Position numbers and translations under genes: made by a program. Positions 1 through 6,946 of a DNA stretch of 13,743 nt are shown piece after piece. Within the stretch, counting starts at the first letter, position 1. Each line of letters starts with the position of its first letter. Below the pieces are notes generated by a model that ran no database searches, had not been told where the DNA came from, and saw nothing but the letters and a program-made list of their open reading frames with translations. The stretch is from Bacteroidota bacterium. GTDB taxonomy: Bacteria; Bacteroidota; Bacteroidia; Sphingobacteriales; Sphingobacteriaceae. The stretch is taken from positions 1 through 13,743 of the forward strand of contig JABDBT010000070.1 in the NCBI GenBank assembly GCA_013288465.1, in the 5' to 3' direction.

Positions 1-45
1 AACGACTTTTGCTGCTACCCATAACATAGTATGTATCTATGGACT

Positions 46-73
46 ATGGACTACCAACCATGGACTATCAACC
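46..73 (+). repeat. Tandem 14-bp repeat spanning the mnmE start codon
   Basis: Two adjacent 14-base units, ATGGACTACCAACC (46-59) and ATGGACTATCAACC (60-73), differ at one base. A 7-base partial copy, ATGGACT, lies at 39-45. The second full unit supplies the start codon and first residues (MDYQ) of mnmE, so the alternative start at 39 looks like a by-product of the duplication. Confidence 0.8.
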
Positions 74-1472
74 CGAAACCATCGTCGCCCTTGCCACCCC
101 GTCAGGAATTGGAGCTATAGGCGTTATCCGTCTTTCGGGGCCTAATGCTATTGTTATAGCCAACCGTGTTTTTAGCGGTAAGGATCTGACCCAACAGGTA
201 TCACATACTATACATTTCGGGAATATAATTGAAGGAGAGGCGATACTGGATGAGGTGCTGGTATCACTATTTGTAGCACCGCGCTCTTATACCCGCGAAA
301 ACGTGGTGGAGATATCATGCCATGGCTCAGCTTTTATTATCGAATCTATTATTAAACTGCTCATTAAAAATGGTGCACGGTCTGCCAAAGCAGGCGAATT
401 TACCTTACGTGCTTTTTTAAACGGGCAAATGGACCTGTCACAGGCCGAAGCAGTTGCCGATTTGATAGCCTCCAACTCAAAAGCATCGCAACAGGTGGCC
501 TTGCAGCAGTTGAGAGGTGGGTTTAGCAGCCAGTTGCAATTGCTGCGCGATCAGTTAGTACAGTTTGCTTCATTAATTGAATTGGAACTCGATTTTGCAG
601 AAGAGGACGTAGAGTTTGCTAACCGCGATCAGCTAAAGAAACTGATCTATGAGATAAACCGGGTTATTACGGCCCTGATACAATCGTTTGAATTGGGTAA
701 CGCCATAAAAATGGGCATTAATACGGTTATAGCTGGCAGGCCAAATGCAGGTAAATCGACTCTGTTAAACGCTTTATTAAATGAGGAACGGGCCATTGTA
801 AGCCATATACCCGGTACTACACGCGATACGATAGAGGAGGTGCTGAATATACAGGGCATTAATTTCAGGCTCACCGATACCGCAGGCATACGCGAAGCTA
901 CTGATGCTATCGAGAAAATAGGGGTACAGCGCACTATGGAAAAGATAAGCCAGTCGGCCCTATTAGTCTATGTTTTTGATGCTGAACAAATAACCATTGA
1001 GGAACTGAACAGCGATATTGAAAGTTTGCAAAAGCCGGGAGTTACCATGTTGCTGGTGGCTAATAAGATCGATTTATTGGAAGACAGTAAGTCAGAAAGT
1101 CCGAAAGACGGAAAGACAGAATATCCTGACAAACTTTCAGACTTCCGGACTTCCGGACTTCCGGACTTTATTTCTATCTCAGCTAAGGAAAAACGTCATA
1201 TTGACGAACTAAAGCATAAAATATACAGCGCGGCCGTAAAAGATCAATTAAACGGGAGCGAAATATTAGTTACCAATATCCGTCACCTGGAGGCCCTGCA
1301 AAAAACAGAAGAATCATTGTCGCGGGTATTAAACGGTATTGACTCGGTAACCTCCGATTTTTTATCAATGGATATTAAACAGGCGTTGCATTACCTCGGC
1401 GAAATTACCGGCGCGGTTACAACAGATGACCTTTTAGAAAACATATTTAGTAAGTTTTGTATCGGAAAGTAA
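60..1472 (+). CDS. mnmE: tRNA uridine-5-carboxymethylaminomethyl modification GTPase MnmE
   Basis: MnmE works with MnmG in the cytoplasm to install the (carboxymethyl)aminomethyl group on C5 of the wobble uridine of certain tRNAs, using methylene-tetrahydrofolate, FAD and GTP. Counting from the chosen start (470 residues), the N-terminal folate-binding domain begins with ETIVALATPSGIGAIG. The G domain shows P-loop GRPNAGKS at 226-233, GTTRDT at 252-257, DTAG at 273-276, NKID at 335-338 and SAK near 374-376. The family's C-terminal FCIGK, with its catalytic cysteine (467), is intact. The ATG at 60 is preferred over the in-frame ATG at 39 because homologues begin only a few residues before the TIVALAT motif; the extra seven residues come from a tandem repeat. 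Residues about 342-370 are a low-complexity insert encoded by octanucleotide repeats, which explains a length slightly above the usual 450-460. No clear terminator follows on this strand. Confidence 0.97.
   Translation: MDYQPETIVALATPSGIGAIGVIRLSGPNAIVIANRVFSGKDLTQQVSHTIHFGNIIEGEAILDEVLVSLFVAPRSYTRENVVEISCHGSAFIIESIIKLLIKNGARSAKAGEFTLRAFLNGQMDLSQAEAVADLIASNSKASQQVALQQLRGGFSSQLQLLRDQLVQFASLIELELDFAEEDVEFANRDQLKKLIYEINRVITALIQSFELGNAIKMGINTVIAGRPNAGKSTLLNALLNEERAIVSHIPGTTRDTIEEVLNIQGINFRLTDTAGIREATDAIEKIGVQRTMEKISQSALLVYVFDAEQITIEELNSDIESLQKPGVTMLLVANKIDLLEDSKSESPKDGKTEYPDKLSDFRTSGLPDFISISAKEKRHIDELKHKIYSAAVKDQLNGSEILVTNIRHLEALQKTEESLSRVLNGIDSVTSDFLSMDIKQALHYLGEITGAVTTDDLLENIFSKFCIGK
1090..1168. 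repeat. Inverted array of 8-bp repeats inside mnmE
   Basis: The left half holds four degenerate octamers in a row: AGTCAGAA, AGTCCGAA, AGACGGAA and AGACAGAA (1090-1121). The right half holds three perfect copies of ACTTCCGG (1141-1164) followed by ACTT. The right unit is the reverse complement of the AAGTCCGG-type left unit, so the array can fold as an imperfect hairpin around about 1122-1140. It is translated in frame as part of a 29-residue stretch rich in S, D, K and P between NKID and SAK of MnmE. I infer a repeat expansion or REP-like insertion tolerated in a surface loop. Confidence 0.85.
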
Positions 1473-1552
1473 CTATCTTTTCTTATTCTTTTAAAAGTTA
1501 CCTTTTATAATAAAAATGAGACATTCCCGTAAAAAGCATGATGATATTTAGC

Positions 1553-1585
1553 AAAAAAGCAGGAGGGATATTGCCCTCCTGCTTT
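1553..1585 (-). terminator. Intrinsic terminator of the APCDD1-like gene
   Basis: A perfect 12-bp stem is formed by AAAGCAGGAGGG (1556-1567) and CCCTCCTGCTTT (1574-1585) with a 6-base loop. On the minus strand the 3' arm runs directly into a T tract (the complement of A1553-A1558). It lies 25 bases after the stop codon of the minus-strand gene at 1611-2288. The plus strand has only three Ts after the stem, so it should work mainly for minus-strand transcription. Confidence 0.85.
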
Positions 1586-1610
1586 AAAATATAAGATTAA
1601 GTATAGCCAC

Positions 1611-2288
1611 TTATTGCTTCCTTATCATTGGGATTTGTAAATTGTCGGGGTGGTTTTCCTCTTTTTCGAAACTGCGTCCGTCCACATGTTTAGCTCCCCA
1701 AAACATCATGTCGTTTAAGATATAAATTAAATCAAACTCTCCATATACCTGTCCTTCTGAAAGCCCAAAGGGAGGAAAAGCCTTGCCTAAGATATTTTGA
1801 GTAGCGTTTACTTCCCATTTATTAAAACCTTTAGTGGCCGCCTGGTTCATGGCGTCAGCGAAAGGTTGAATTAGCGGGGTAATTTCATATGCTTCGTCAG
1901 CAATATAATGTATTTTTTGAGCACCGGGTGCAATGGGATGCTCGCCTGGCCACACGGTATGTCCTTTTAATACAATTTTAACTATCGGTACTTTACCGTA
2001 TGCATCTGCAGAATTGATCATTTGTAGCGTAAATTTCCCATCAGCCGAATACTCAAAAGTTCTGGTTAAATAAAACGGTTTCATATTGCCATTAGCATCT
2101 TTAGCGATGCTGGGCCGTACTTCGGGGGCAATGCTCACCCACTGGCCAATGCTTAATTGTTTAACTTGCTCTGTTGTCATACTTTTTTGTTTTTGAGGTT
2201 TTGCATTTATTTCTTGTGCCGAGGCATTAATGAACATCACAATGGTTAAATATACCATAGTCGCCGTTAATAATTTCTTTTTGAACAT
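1611..2288 (-). CDS. Secreted protein resembling the APCDD1 domain (Wnt-inhibitor family)
   Basis: The 225-residue product starts with a signal peptide: a KKK n-region, a hydrophobic stretch to about 21, and probable cleavage after NASA at 24. I therefore expect export to the periplasm or beyond. The mature part has GQWVSIAPEVRP (48-59), then FYLTRTFEY (72-80), a GKF strand, a VLKGH strand (106-110) and an alternating beta-rich pattern. From memory this matches the APCDD1 domain of animal Wnt inhibitors, where repeats read G-x-WVS-x-x-CEVRP followed by FLTR-x-F, a GGTE-type turn, and then K-x-TP. Here GAQKIHYIADEAYEITP (122-138) occupies the same place. The mature protein has no cysteine, so disulfides known in the animal proteins are absent. 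The bacterial function is unknown. It is transcribed alone, away from the HxlR gene, and ends at a strong terminator. Confidence 0.75.
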   Translation of the reverse strand: MFKKKLLTATMVYLTIVMFINASAQEINAKPQKQKSMTTEQVKQLSIGQWVSIAPEVRPSIAKDANGNMKPFYLTRTFEYSADGKFTLQMINSADAYGKVPIVKIVLKGHTVWPGEHPIAPGAQKIHYIADEAYEITPLIQPFADAMNQAATKGFNKWEVNATQNILGKAFPPFGLSEGQVYGEFDLIYILNDMMFWGAKHVDGRSFEKEENHPDNLQIPMIRKQ

Positions 2289-2365
2289 ATTTTAGCTGTT
2301 TTGAGATAGCAAAAATGTTGTCTTTAATTAAATGAAACAAGTAGTCAAAAATTAAATTATTAGTA

Positions 2366-2373
2366 CAAAAATA
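2366..2373 (-). promoter_or_regulatory. Possible -7 element (TAnnTTTG) for the APCDD1-like gene
   Basis: Read on the minus strand this is TATTTTTG, a full match to the Bacteroidota sigma -7 consensus TAnnTTTG. It is about 80 bases upstream of the ATG at 2288. I see no convincing TTTG -33 box at the right spacing, and the surrounding DNA is AT-rich, so a chance match is quite possible. Confidence 0.3.
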
Positions 2374-2380
2374 TAGACCA

Positions 2381-2572
2381 ATGGAAATTGATAGTAAAAA
2401 TAAAGAGCTTTACCCCCTTTCAATTACGTTCACGATTCGGAATTTTAAAAATAACTTTGTAAAAGGTCTGGAAGCAATCAACTGTCCAAAATATGCCAGG
2501 CCTTTGTTTGAGAATAAAAACAATGAAGAAGACATCCTTATCCCCGATAAAATAGACTTAAAATTCAAATAA
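2381..2572 (+). CDS. Small hypothetical ORF upstream of the HxlR gene
   Basis: A 63-residue, lysine- and asparagine-rich reading frame starts with ATG at 2381 and stops 21 bases before the HxlR-type gene on the same strand. It has no signal peptide, membrane segment or motif that I recognise. Its only cysteine is in INCPKYARP. Codon choice looks coding-like rather than random. It may be a real small protein, a remnant of a longer gene, or a chance ORF in the divergent control region. The 305-base stretch between the flanking recognised genes (2289-2593) otherwise holds only possible promoter elements. Confidence 0.35.
   Translation: MEIDSKNKELYPLSITFTIRNFKNNFVKGLEAINCPKYARPLFENKNNEEDILIPDKIDLKFK
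2452..2459 (+). promoter_or_regulatory. Possible -7 element (TAnnTTTG) for the HxlR gene
   Basis: TAACTTTG matches the Bacteroidota -7 consensus exactly and lies about 135 bases before the HxlR start at 2594, inside the small ORF at 2381-2572. No good -33 TTTG partner is visible. If it is active, the small ORF would be non-coding leader DNA at least in part. Confidence 0.25.
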
Positions 2573-2593
2573 TTAGTCCCTAATTTCTGACCC

Positions 2594-2938
2594 ATGGCAA
2601 CTATACGAAAAAATAAAGATTTTAACCCCTACAATTGTCCGGTGACACATTGCATGAATCTTATTGGAGGGAAATGGAAGATACTGATTATTTATGCAGT
2701 TGGTATGGATTGCAATCGTTTTAGTAAGTTAAAACGGGCAATACCAGCTATTAGCAAGCAAATGCTGGTAAACCAGTTAAGGGAGCTTGAGGAGGATAAA
2801 ATCCTCGAAAGAATTATTTATGCAGAGATCCCGCCACATGTAGAATATAAGGTAACAGATTACGGCCATTCACTAAAGCCTGTCATAAGCGTTTTGCAGG
2901 AATGGGGTTTACAAGATTTAAAAAACGCAAAAGCGTGA
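2594..2938 (+). CDS. HxlR-family winged-helix transcriptional regulator
   Basis: HxlR-type regulators are small dimeric DNA-binding proteins, often redox- or aldehyde-responsive through a cysteine near the N terminus. This 114-residue protein has the family signature: CPVTHCMNLIGGKWKILII (15-33), with conserved Cys15 and the GGKWK core, then the recognition helix region RFSKLKRAIPAISKQMLVNQLRELEEDKILER and the wing with EYKVTDYGHSL. Length is normal for the family. The start at 2594 gives the expected short N-terminal arm. It is separated from the divergent APCDD1-like gene only by the doubtful small ORF, so that gene is a plausible target, although HxlR regulators can also act at a distance. 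It converges on the S51 peptidase gene with a 19-base gap. Confidence 0.93.
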   Translation: MATIRKNKDFNPYNCPVTHCMNLIGGKWKILIIYAVGMDCNRFSKLKRAIPAISKQMLVNQLRELEEDKILERIIYAEIPPHVEYKVTDYGHSLKPVISVLQEWGLQDLKNAKA

Positions 2939-2957
2939 ACTATATGAATTAAAACAA

Positions 2958-3722
2958 CTATTTTATTATTTCCGTAACCGGCAAAAGCTTTTCAACTATC
3001 TTCCCATTTTCAACGGAAAGGAACCATGTTTTGTTGAGCGTATCAACCGCTACTGATTTTATGTACTTTTCGTTTTGAAATAATATGGCTGAGGCATCAT
3101 CGCAGGCATAGCCGGGGTTCAGTTTTCCTGTTAATATCGCATCGCGATAAACGGCTTTGCGTAAAGGCTCGTGTAGCCAATGCGGGCTTTGGCTGGTTGG
3201 TATAAATCCTAAACCCTCGCAAACAGAAAGGTCTTTCGGCCTCGAATCGGTTGTGCCGCCCTGAAACCAGCAGATAGAGCCTGCGCTGCCGCCGCCCAAT
3301 ATAATGCCCTTGTTATAAGCCTTTCGTAATACAGTATCAATGCCCTGTACTTTCCATATCGCGATCATGTTCATGGTATTGCCGCCGCCTACTATAATGG
3401 CATCCATACTCATTAGGTTTTCTTCAAAAGTTACCTTATCGCGGGCCGAGGCTACAAATACGGTTTGCACAAATGGCTGCATGGGCAAACCTTCACAGTT
3501 TTTATACCATGCAATTATGGCGCCCGGGCTATCGCCTGATGCTGATGGCATAAAGCATATCCTCGGGTTGTTTTTCTGAGTTAAGGCTATCACATATTTT
3601 ATAAAGGCCGGCCCATAATTACCGCCCGATGCAAAGATTGTTCGTATAGGTTTATCAGCTACCTGGGCATTCCCAATAAAGTAAACAGAAAGAAATAAAA
3701 TGGTGATAAGAATTCTTTTCAT
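2958..3722 (-). CDS. Exported S51-family serine hydrolase (peptidase E / cyanophycinase-like)
   Basis: Family S51 includes the alpha-aspartyl dipeptidase PepE and the cyanophycinases, which share a nucleophile-elbow serine. The 254-residue product has an N-terminal signal peptide (KR, hydrophobic core ILITILFLSVYFIG, probable cleavage around NAQ 18-20), unlike cytosolic E. coli PepE. Visible family motifs are FMPSASGD (57-64), VGGGNT (111-116) and the nucleophile motif GGGSAGS (143-149) with Ser146. Candidates for the other catalytic residues are Asp159 in TTDS and His181 in SPHW, at spacings from the serine close to those of PepE. The substrate cannot be assigned from sequence: a short aspartyl peptide or a cyanophycin-like isoaspartyl polymer are the main options. 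It appears to be a single-gene unit, transcribed divergently from the GT4 gene at 3858. Confidence 0.88.
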   Translation of the reverse strand: MKRILITILFLSVYFIGNAQVADKPIRTIFASGGNYGPAFIKYVIALTQKNNPRICFMPSASGDSPGAIIAWYKNCEGLPMQPFVQTVFVASARDKVTFEENLMSMDAIIVGGGNTMNMIAIWKVQGIDTVLRKAYNKGIILGGGSAGSICWFQGGTTDSRPKDLSVCEGLGFIPTSQSPHWLHEPLRKAVYRDAILTGKLNPGYACDDASAILFQNEKYIKSVAVDTLNKTWFLSVENGKIVEKLLPVTEIIK

Positions 3723-3775
3723 AGTTTAATGGTTAAGGTGGTATAAATCAATCACTAATATAATGATTTGCCGTT

Positions 3776-3783
3776 CAAATTTA
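3776..3783 (-). promoter_or_regulatory. Possible -7 element (TAnnTTTG) for the S51 hydrolase gene
   Basis: Read on the minus strand this is TAAATTTG, a full match to the Bacteroidota -7 consensus, about 54 bases upstream of the ATG at 3722. That spacing gives a plausible 5' untranslated region of roughly 45-50 bases. A -33 TTTG at the usual distance is not evident. Confidence 0.35.
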
Positions 3784-3857
3784 ACAAAAGCAACTAAATA
3801 TTAAATTCAGCGTATTTGCTATAACAAAATGATTAAAGATACAAGCAGCGCCACCGA

Positions 3858-4919
3858 ATGGAACAGGGTAAAATAAAAACACTTATTATACTTACACCCG
3901 GCTTTCCCGAAAATGAAAATGACAGCACTTGTGTACCACCGCAGCAAATATTCGTAAAGGCGTTAAAAGAGGTCAGTCCGCAGTTAAACATCATTGTACT
4001 AACTTTTCAATACCCGTTTTTTTCAAAGGAATATGAATGGAACGGTATAAAAGTTATTTCATTTGGTAACCCCCGAAATAGCAGGGTCCTTAGATTCTTT
4101 AGCGGCTTACGTGTGTGGATGGAACTGCGAAAACTAAATAAAGAGTATCAAATAGTTGGCCTCTTAAGCTTTTGGCTGGATAAATGCGCCCTTATCGGGA
4201 ATAATTTTGCTAAACGGCATAAGTTAACCCATTATTGCTGGCTATTGGGACAAGATGCTAAAGCTGGTAACAAATACTTTGATAAAATTAAGCCTTCGGG
4301 AGGGTCATTAATAGCTTTGTCAGACTTTATTGTAAGGGAGTTTGGGAAAAACTATGGTGTGAAACCGGCGTACATAATCCCGGTTGGCATTGATACATCC
4401 TTGTTCAATAAGATCGAGTTTGAACGGGATATAGACATTTTAGGGGCGGGCTCCCTGATTCCGTTAAAGCAGTATGCTGTTTTTTTAGAAGTTATCTATG
4501 AGTTGAAAGATTTGTTCCCGGCTATTAAAGCAGTAATTTGTGGCAATGGTGAAGAAATGGGCCGCCTGGTTGAAATGGTTAATAACCTCGATTTAAAAGA
4601 TAATATCACCTTTACCGGGCGATTGCCTCATACCGAAGTATTAAAACTGATGCAACGCTCAAAAGTGTTTGTTCATCCTTCGGCTTATGAAGGCTTTGGC
4701 GCGGTTTGCCTGGAAGCGTTGTATGCGGGTGCAAAGGTGGTAAGCTTTGTTCAGCCTATGGATATGGTAATACAAAATTGGCATATCGCTGCTGATAAAC
4801 CGGAGATGTTGCAATTGATCCAAGCTGTTTTATTCAATCCGGATAAAAGCCATCAACCGGTATTGCCCTATACTATACAAGATAATGCCCGGGCGGCGCT
4901 TAAATTATTTGATCTATAA
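3858..4919 (+). CDS. GT4-family glycosyltransferase (GT-B fold)
   Basis: A retaining glycosyltransferase of family 4, expected to move a sugar from a nucleotide donor to a lipid, glycan or small-molecule acceptor at the cytosolic face. The 353-residue protein shows an N-terminal Rossmann half beginning KTLIILTPGFPE. The C-terminal donor-binding half has GAGSLIPLKQ (196-205), GNGEE (229-233), FTGRLPH (252-258) and the EX7E signature EGFGAVCLE (Glu278, Glu286). No membrane segment is visible. The start at 3858 gives the usual distance to the first beta strand. It stands alone on the plus strand and its stop codon overlaps that of the convergent GT4 gene, with the two genes sharing bases 4914-4919. 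Donor and acceptor cannot be read from sequence. Confidence 0.92.
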   Translation: MEQGKIKTLIILTPGFPENENDSTCVPPQQIFVKALKEVSPQLNIIVLTFQYPFFSKEYEWNGIKVISFGNPRNSRVLRFFSGLRVWMELRKLNKEYQIVGLLSFWLDKCALIGNNFAKRHKLTHYCWLLGQDAKAGNKYFDKIKPSGGSLIALSDFIVREFGKNYGVKPAYIIPVGIDTSLFNKIEFERDIDILGAGSLIPLKQYAVFLEVIYELKDLFPAIKAVICGNGEEMGRLVEMVNNLDLKDNITFTGRLPHTEVLKLMQRSKVFVHPSAYEGFGAVCLEALYAGAKVVSFVQPMDMVIQNWHIAADKPEMLQLIQAVLFNPDKSHQPVLPYTIQDNARAALKLFDL

Positions 4920-6011
4920 TGAGTTTGCAATTTCCGCAATTTGACGGGCAATGGCTTCAAAGGAAAGAGTTGATTTAAAATATGCCAGGCACTTAGCCCG
5001 TTTTTCTGTTACATCCATTTGCTGAGTTTGCATCAACGCATTCAATAATTCGGTTTCGTTTCCCGCTTCGTACAATAACCCGCACTTACCATTATCCGTT
5101 ATCATCCTGAACGAAAATATATCGGTTACAACCGGTACGCAACCGCATGACATCGCCTCACACACCGCCGTTCCGCTACCTTCATAATGCGATCCGGAAA
5201 TGATAAAGTCAGCGCTGTTGTACCAATATAACAGGTCATTGTGCGGTAATTGTCCAACAAGGGTTATCGCGTTTTTATTTCTGTGCTTTGCCAACAGTTC
5301 ATTTATATCATCAAGCAGTTCATCGGTATGATATATCATGTATAAACGGGCCTGCGGGTTAGTATCGGCAAATCTTAAAAATGTTTTTACAACGTTTAAA
5401 GGGTCTTTATTTGCATTAAGCCGGCCTACCAATAAAAAAGCCGGATCAGCAGTTACGCCGGCCTTTAATTTTGCCGTTGTTTTTTCAATTGGATAGAATA
5501 CCGAAGAAACTTCCATTACCTCATGTATTTTTTGGGGTGACGCCAGGTTACCTTTGTTTACCCAATCTAACCCCATTGATTTTGAGGAAAATAAATAAGC
5601 ATCAATGTATTTATCAGCCATTCGCTGGATGTGTTTTTTGATCCCTACAAAAGGTATTTCGGCATGATGCTGGGCAATTATTTTCGTTTTTTTACCTGAC
5701 AGCAGATGTAATTGAATAACCTGCAAAGGTTGATGGAGCCCCTGGACAAAAACAATATCAGGGTTTAAACTTTTGATATAACGGTTCAGGGCAAGCGGAA
5801 AATATGTTTTTTGGGTGTTTAGATCTAAAAAATGATGCTGTACGCCATTATGAACGCAAATCCCTTTATAATTAATTTGCTTGATACTAATTACCGTATT
5901 TTCCTTACTTAAACATTCTAATAAACCTGTATAGCCTTCGGTTCTTTTAAACCAACTTTCGGGCGAGTTAAAACCGGGCGAGTAATTATAATTAACAAAT
6001 ACGTACAGCAT
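4914..6011 (-). CDS. GT4-family glycosyltransferase, last gene of the minus-strand operon
   Basis: A second GT-B, GT4-type transferase of 365 residues. The N-terminal half carries an acceptor-side sequence rich in His (PLQVIQLHLLSG, then IIAQHHAEIPF at 111-121). The C-terminal half shows VGRLNANKDP (195-204), VGQLPHNDL (252-260) and EGSGTAVCE (277-285), the EX7E donor-site signature. It is only weakly similar by eye to the neighbouring plus-strand GT4 gene, so the pair does not look like a recent duplication. It follows the flavin-reductase-like gene by 16 bases and is therefore probably translated from the same transcript. Its 3' end overlaps the convergent gene by 6 bases, leaving no room for a terminator between them. 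The sugar and acceptor are unknown. Confidence 0.92.
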   Translation of the reverse strand: MLYVFVNYNYSPGFNSPESWFKRTEGYTGLLECLSKENTVISIKQINYKGICVHNGVQHHFLDLNTQKTYFPLALNRYIKSLNPDIVFVQGLHQPLQVIQLHLLSGKKTKIIAQHHAEIPFVGIKKHIQRMADKYIDAYLFSSKSMGLDWVNKGNLASPQKIHEVMEVSSVFYPIEKTTAKLKAGVTADPAFLLVGRLNANKDPLNVVKTFLRFADTNPQARLYMIYHTDELLDDINELLAKHRNKNAITLVGQLPHNDLLYWYNSADFIISGSHYEGSGTAVCEAMSCGCVPVVTDIFSFRMITDNGKCGLLYEAGNETELLNALMQTQQMDVTEKRAKCLAYFKSTLSFEAIARQIAEIANSL

Positions 6012-6027
6012 ACAATTTCATTAAGAT

Positions 6028-6945
6028 TTAATACACACCTTCAACACTTTTATAATTACTTTTTTGGAACTGCAAAAACCCCACATGATAAAAAGACGAA
6101 GTATTTTGCTTGATTATTTTGGAATTGACAACCTTGCCAACCATTAGCATGTGGTAGCCCATTTTTTTATTATGTATGATCTCAACTTCTTTATATGATC
6201 CTGTAAAATCAGGGACGGGAAAACCAAATAACTCACTGTCAGCAGTACCAAAAGGAAGCTGTTCTTTTGGAGTTGGCGAAGTACTGGAATGTTTCCCAAG
6301 GTCATAAACCGTATTGATATCCACTTGATTGGTGTCGCAAACAACTACCTTTTTTGCCTCTAATATTTTGTTTAACGTAACATTGGTTGTTCTGAGCCCT
6401 AATATATACAAACCCTCTTCGGGTATGTGAGCATGTATATCCATTGGGAATATGTTGCAGTACTCTTCGTCCTGGTACGATACAATGATTATGCTGCGCG
6501 GATAGGAGTAAAGTGCGCTGATGACCCTACGGCTATAGTAGGTGTTTTTTTTGGAACGAAGCAGGTATGCAAAAAAAACCAGCCGGTGCAAAGGGTTTAA
6601 TTGATAACTTTTTACCTTTTCAATTTTATACAGTAGTAAAGCCCCATTTGTTGTCGCGATTTTTTCTATAAGCGATACCTTAATGGATGCATTTAATTTT
6701 CCTTGTTTTTTGAATTGTATTTTTGCTGTTTCGGTGTCAAATTGCCTTAGTTGCTCGGCTGATAACCACGCTGCTACACAAAATGGGTCAAGGCATATCA
6801 TGCCATGATGTTTGGTAATATCTATTTGATAACCATCTTTTTTTAAAAATACTTTTTCTTCAACCTCGTTTTCATGCAAACGGGTTATAAGGAAGGTTTT
6901 TATCTTCCTGTCCTTAAAAAAAAGTCTTCTGATCAGCGCGTTCAT
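6028..6945 (-). CDS. Flavin-reductase-like (FMN-binding split-barrel) protein with a long N-terminal region
   Basis: With the ATG at 6945 the product has 305 residues. From about 138 to 290 it resembles the flavin reductase-like split-barrel family: SALYSYPRSIIIVSY, a later GLYILGLRTTNVTLNKILEA segment (where homologues read a 'hel' or 'T-x-x-I' motif after the substrate loop), then a lid region and the closing EVEIIHNKKMGYHMLMVGKV strand pair. Such proteins bind FMN and either reduce free flavin for a partner monooxygenase or act as oxidoreductases themselves. The first 130 or so residues match nothing I know; they may be a second, degenerate barrel. An in-frame TTG at 6960 would add five residues, but the ATG, one base after the upstream TAA, is the more ordinary start. 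No dedicated flavin monooxygenase is seen in the window. Confidence 0.7.
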   Translation of the reverse strand: MNALIRRLFFKDRKIKTFLITRLHENEVEEKVFLKKDGYQIDITKHHGMICLDPFCVAAWLSAEQLRQFDTETAKIQFKKQGKLNASIKVSLIEKIATTNGALLLYKIEKVKSYQLNPLHRLVFFAYLLRSKKNTYYSRRVISALYSYPRSIIIVSYQDEEYCNIFPMDIHAHIPEEGLYILGLRTTNVTLNKILEAKKVVVCDTNQVDINTVYDLGKHSSTSPTPKEQLPFGTADSELFGFPVPDFTGSYKEVEIIHNKKMGYHMLMVGKVVNSKIIKQNTSSFYHVGFLQFQKSNYKSVEGVY

Positions 6946-6946
6946 A

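Noticed and set aside
39..59. Upstream ATG as the true mnmE start
   Set aside because: It adds residues produced by a tandem repeat, and family N termini begin close to the TIVALAT motif, which fits the ATG at 60.
1090..1168. CRISPR-like or satellite repeat array
   Set aside because: Units are only 8 bases, without spacers, arranged as an inverted array and translated in frame within mnmE.
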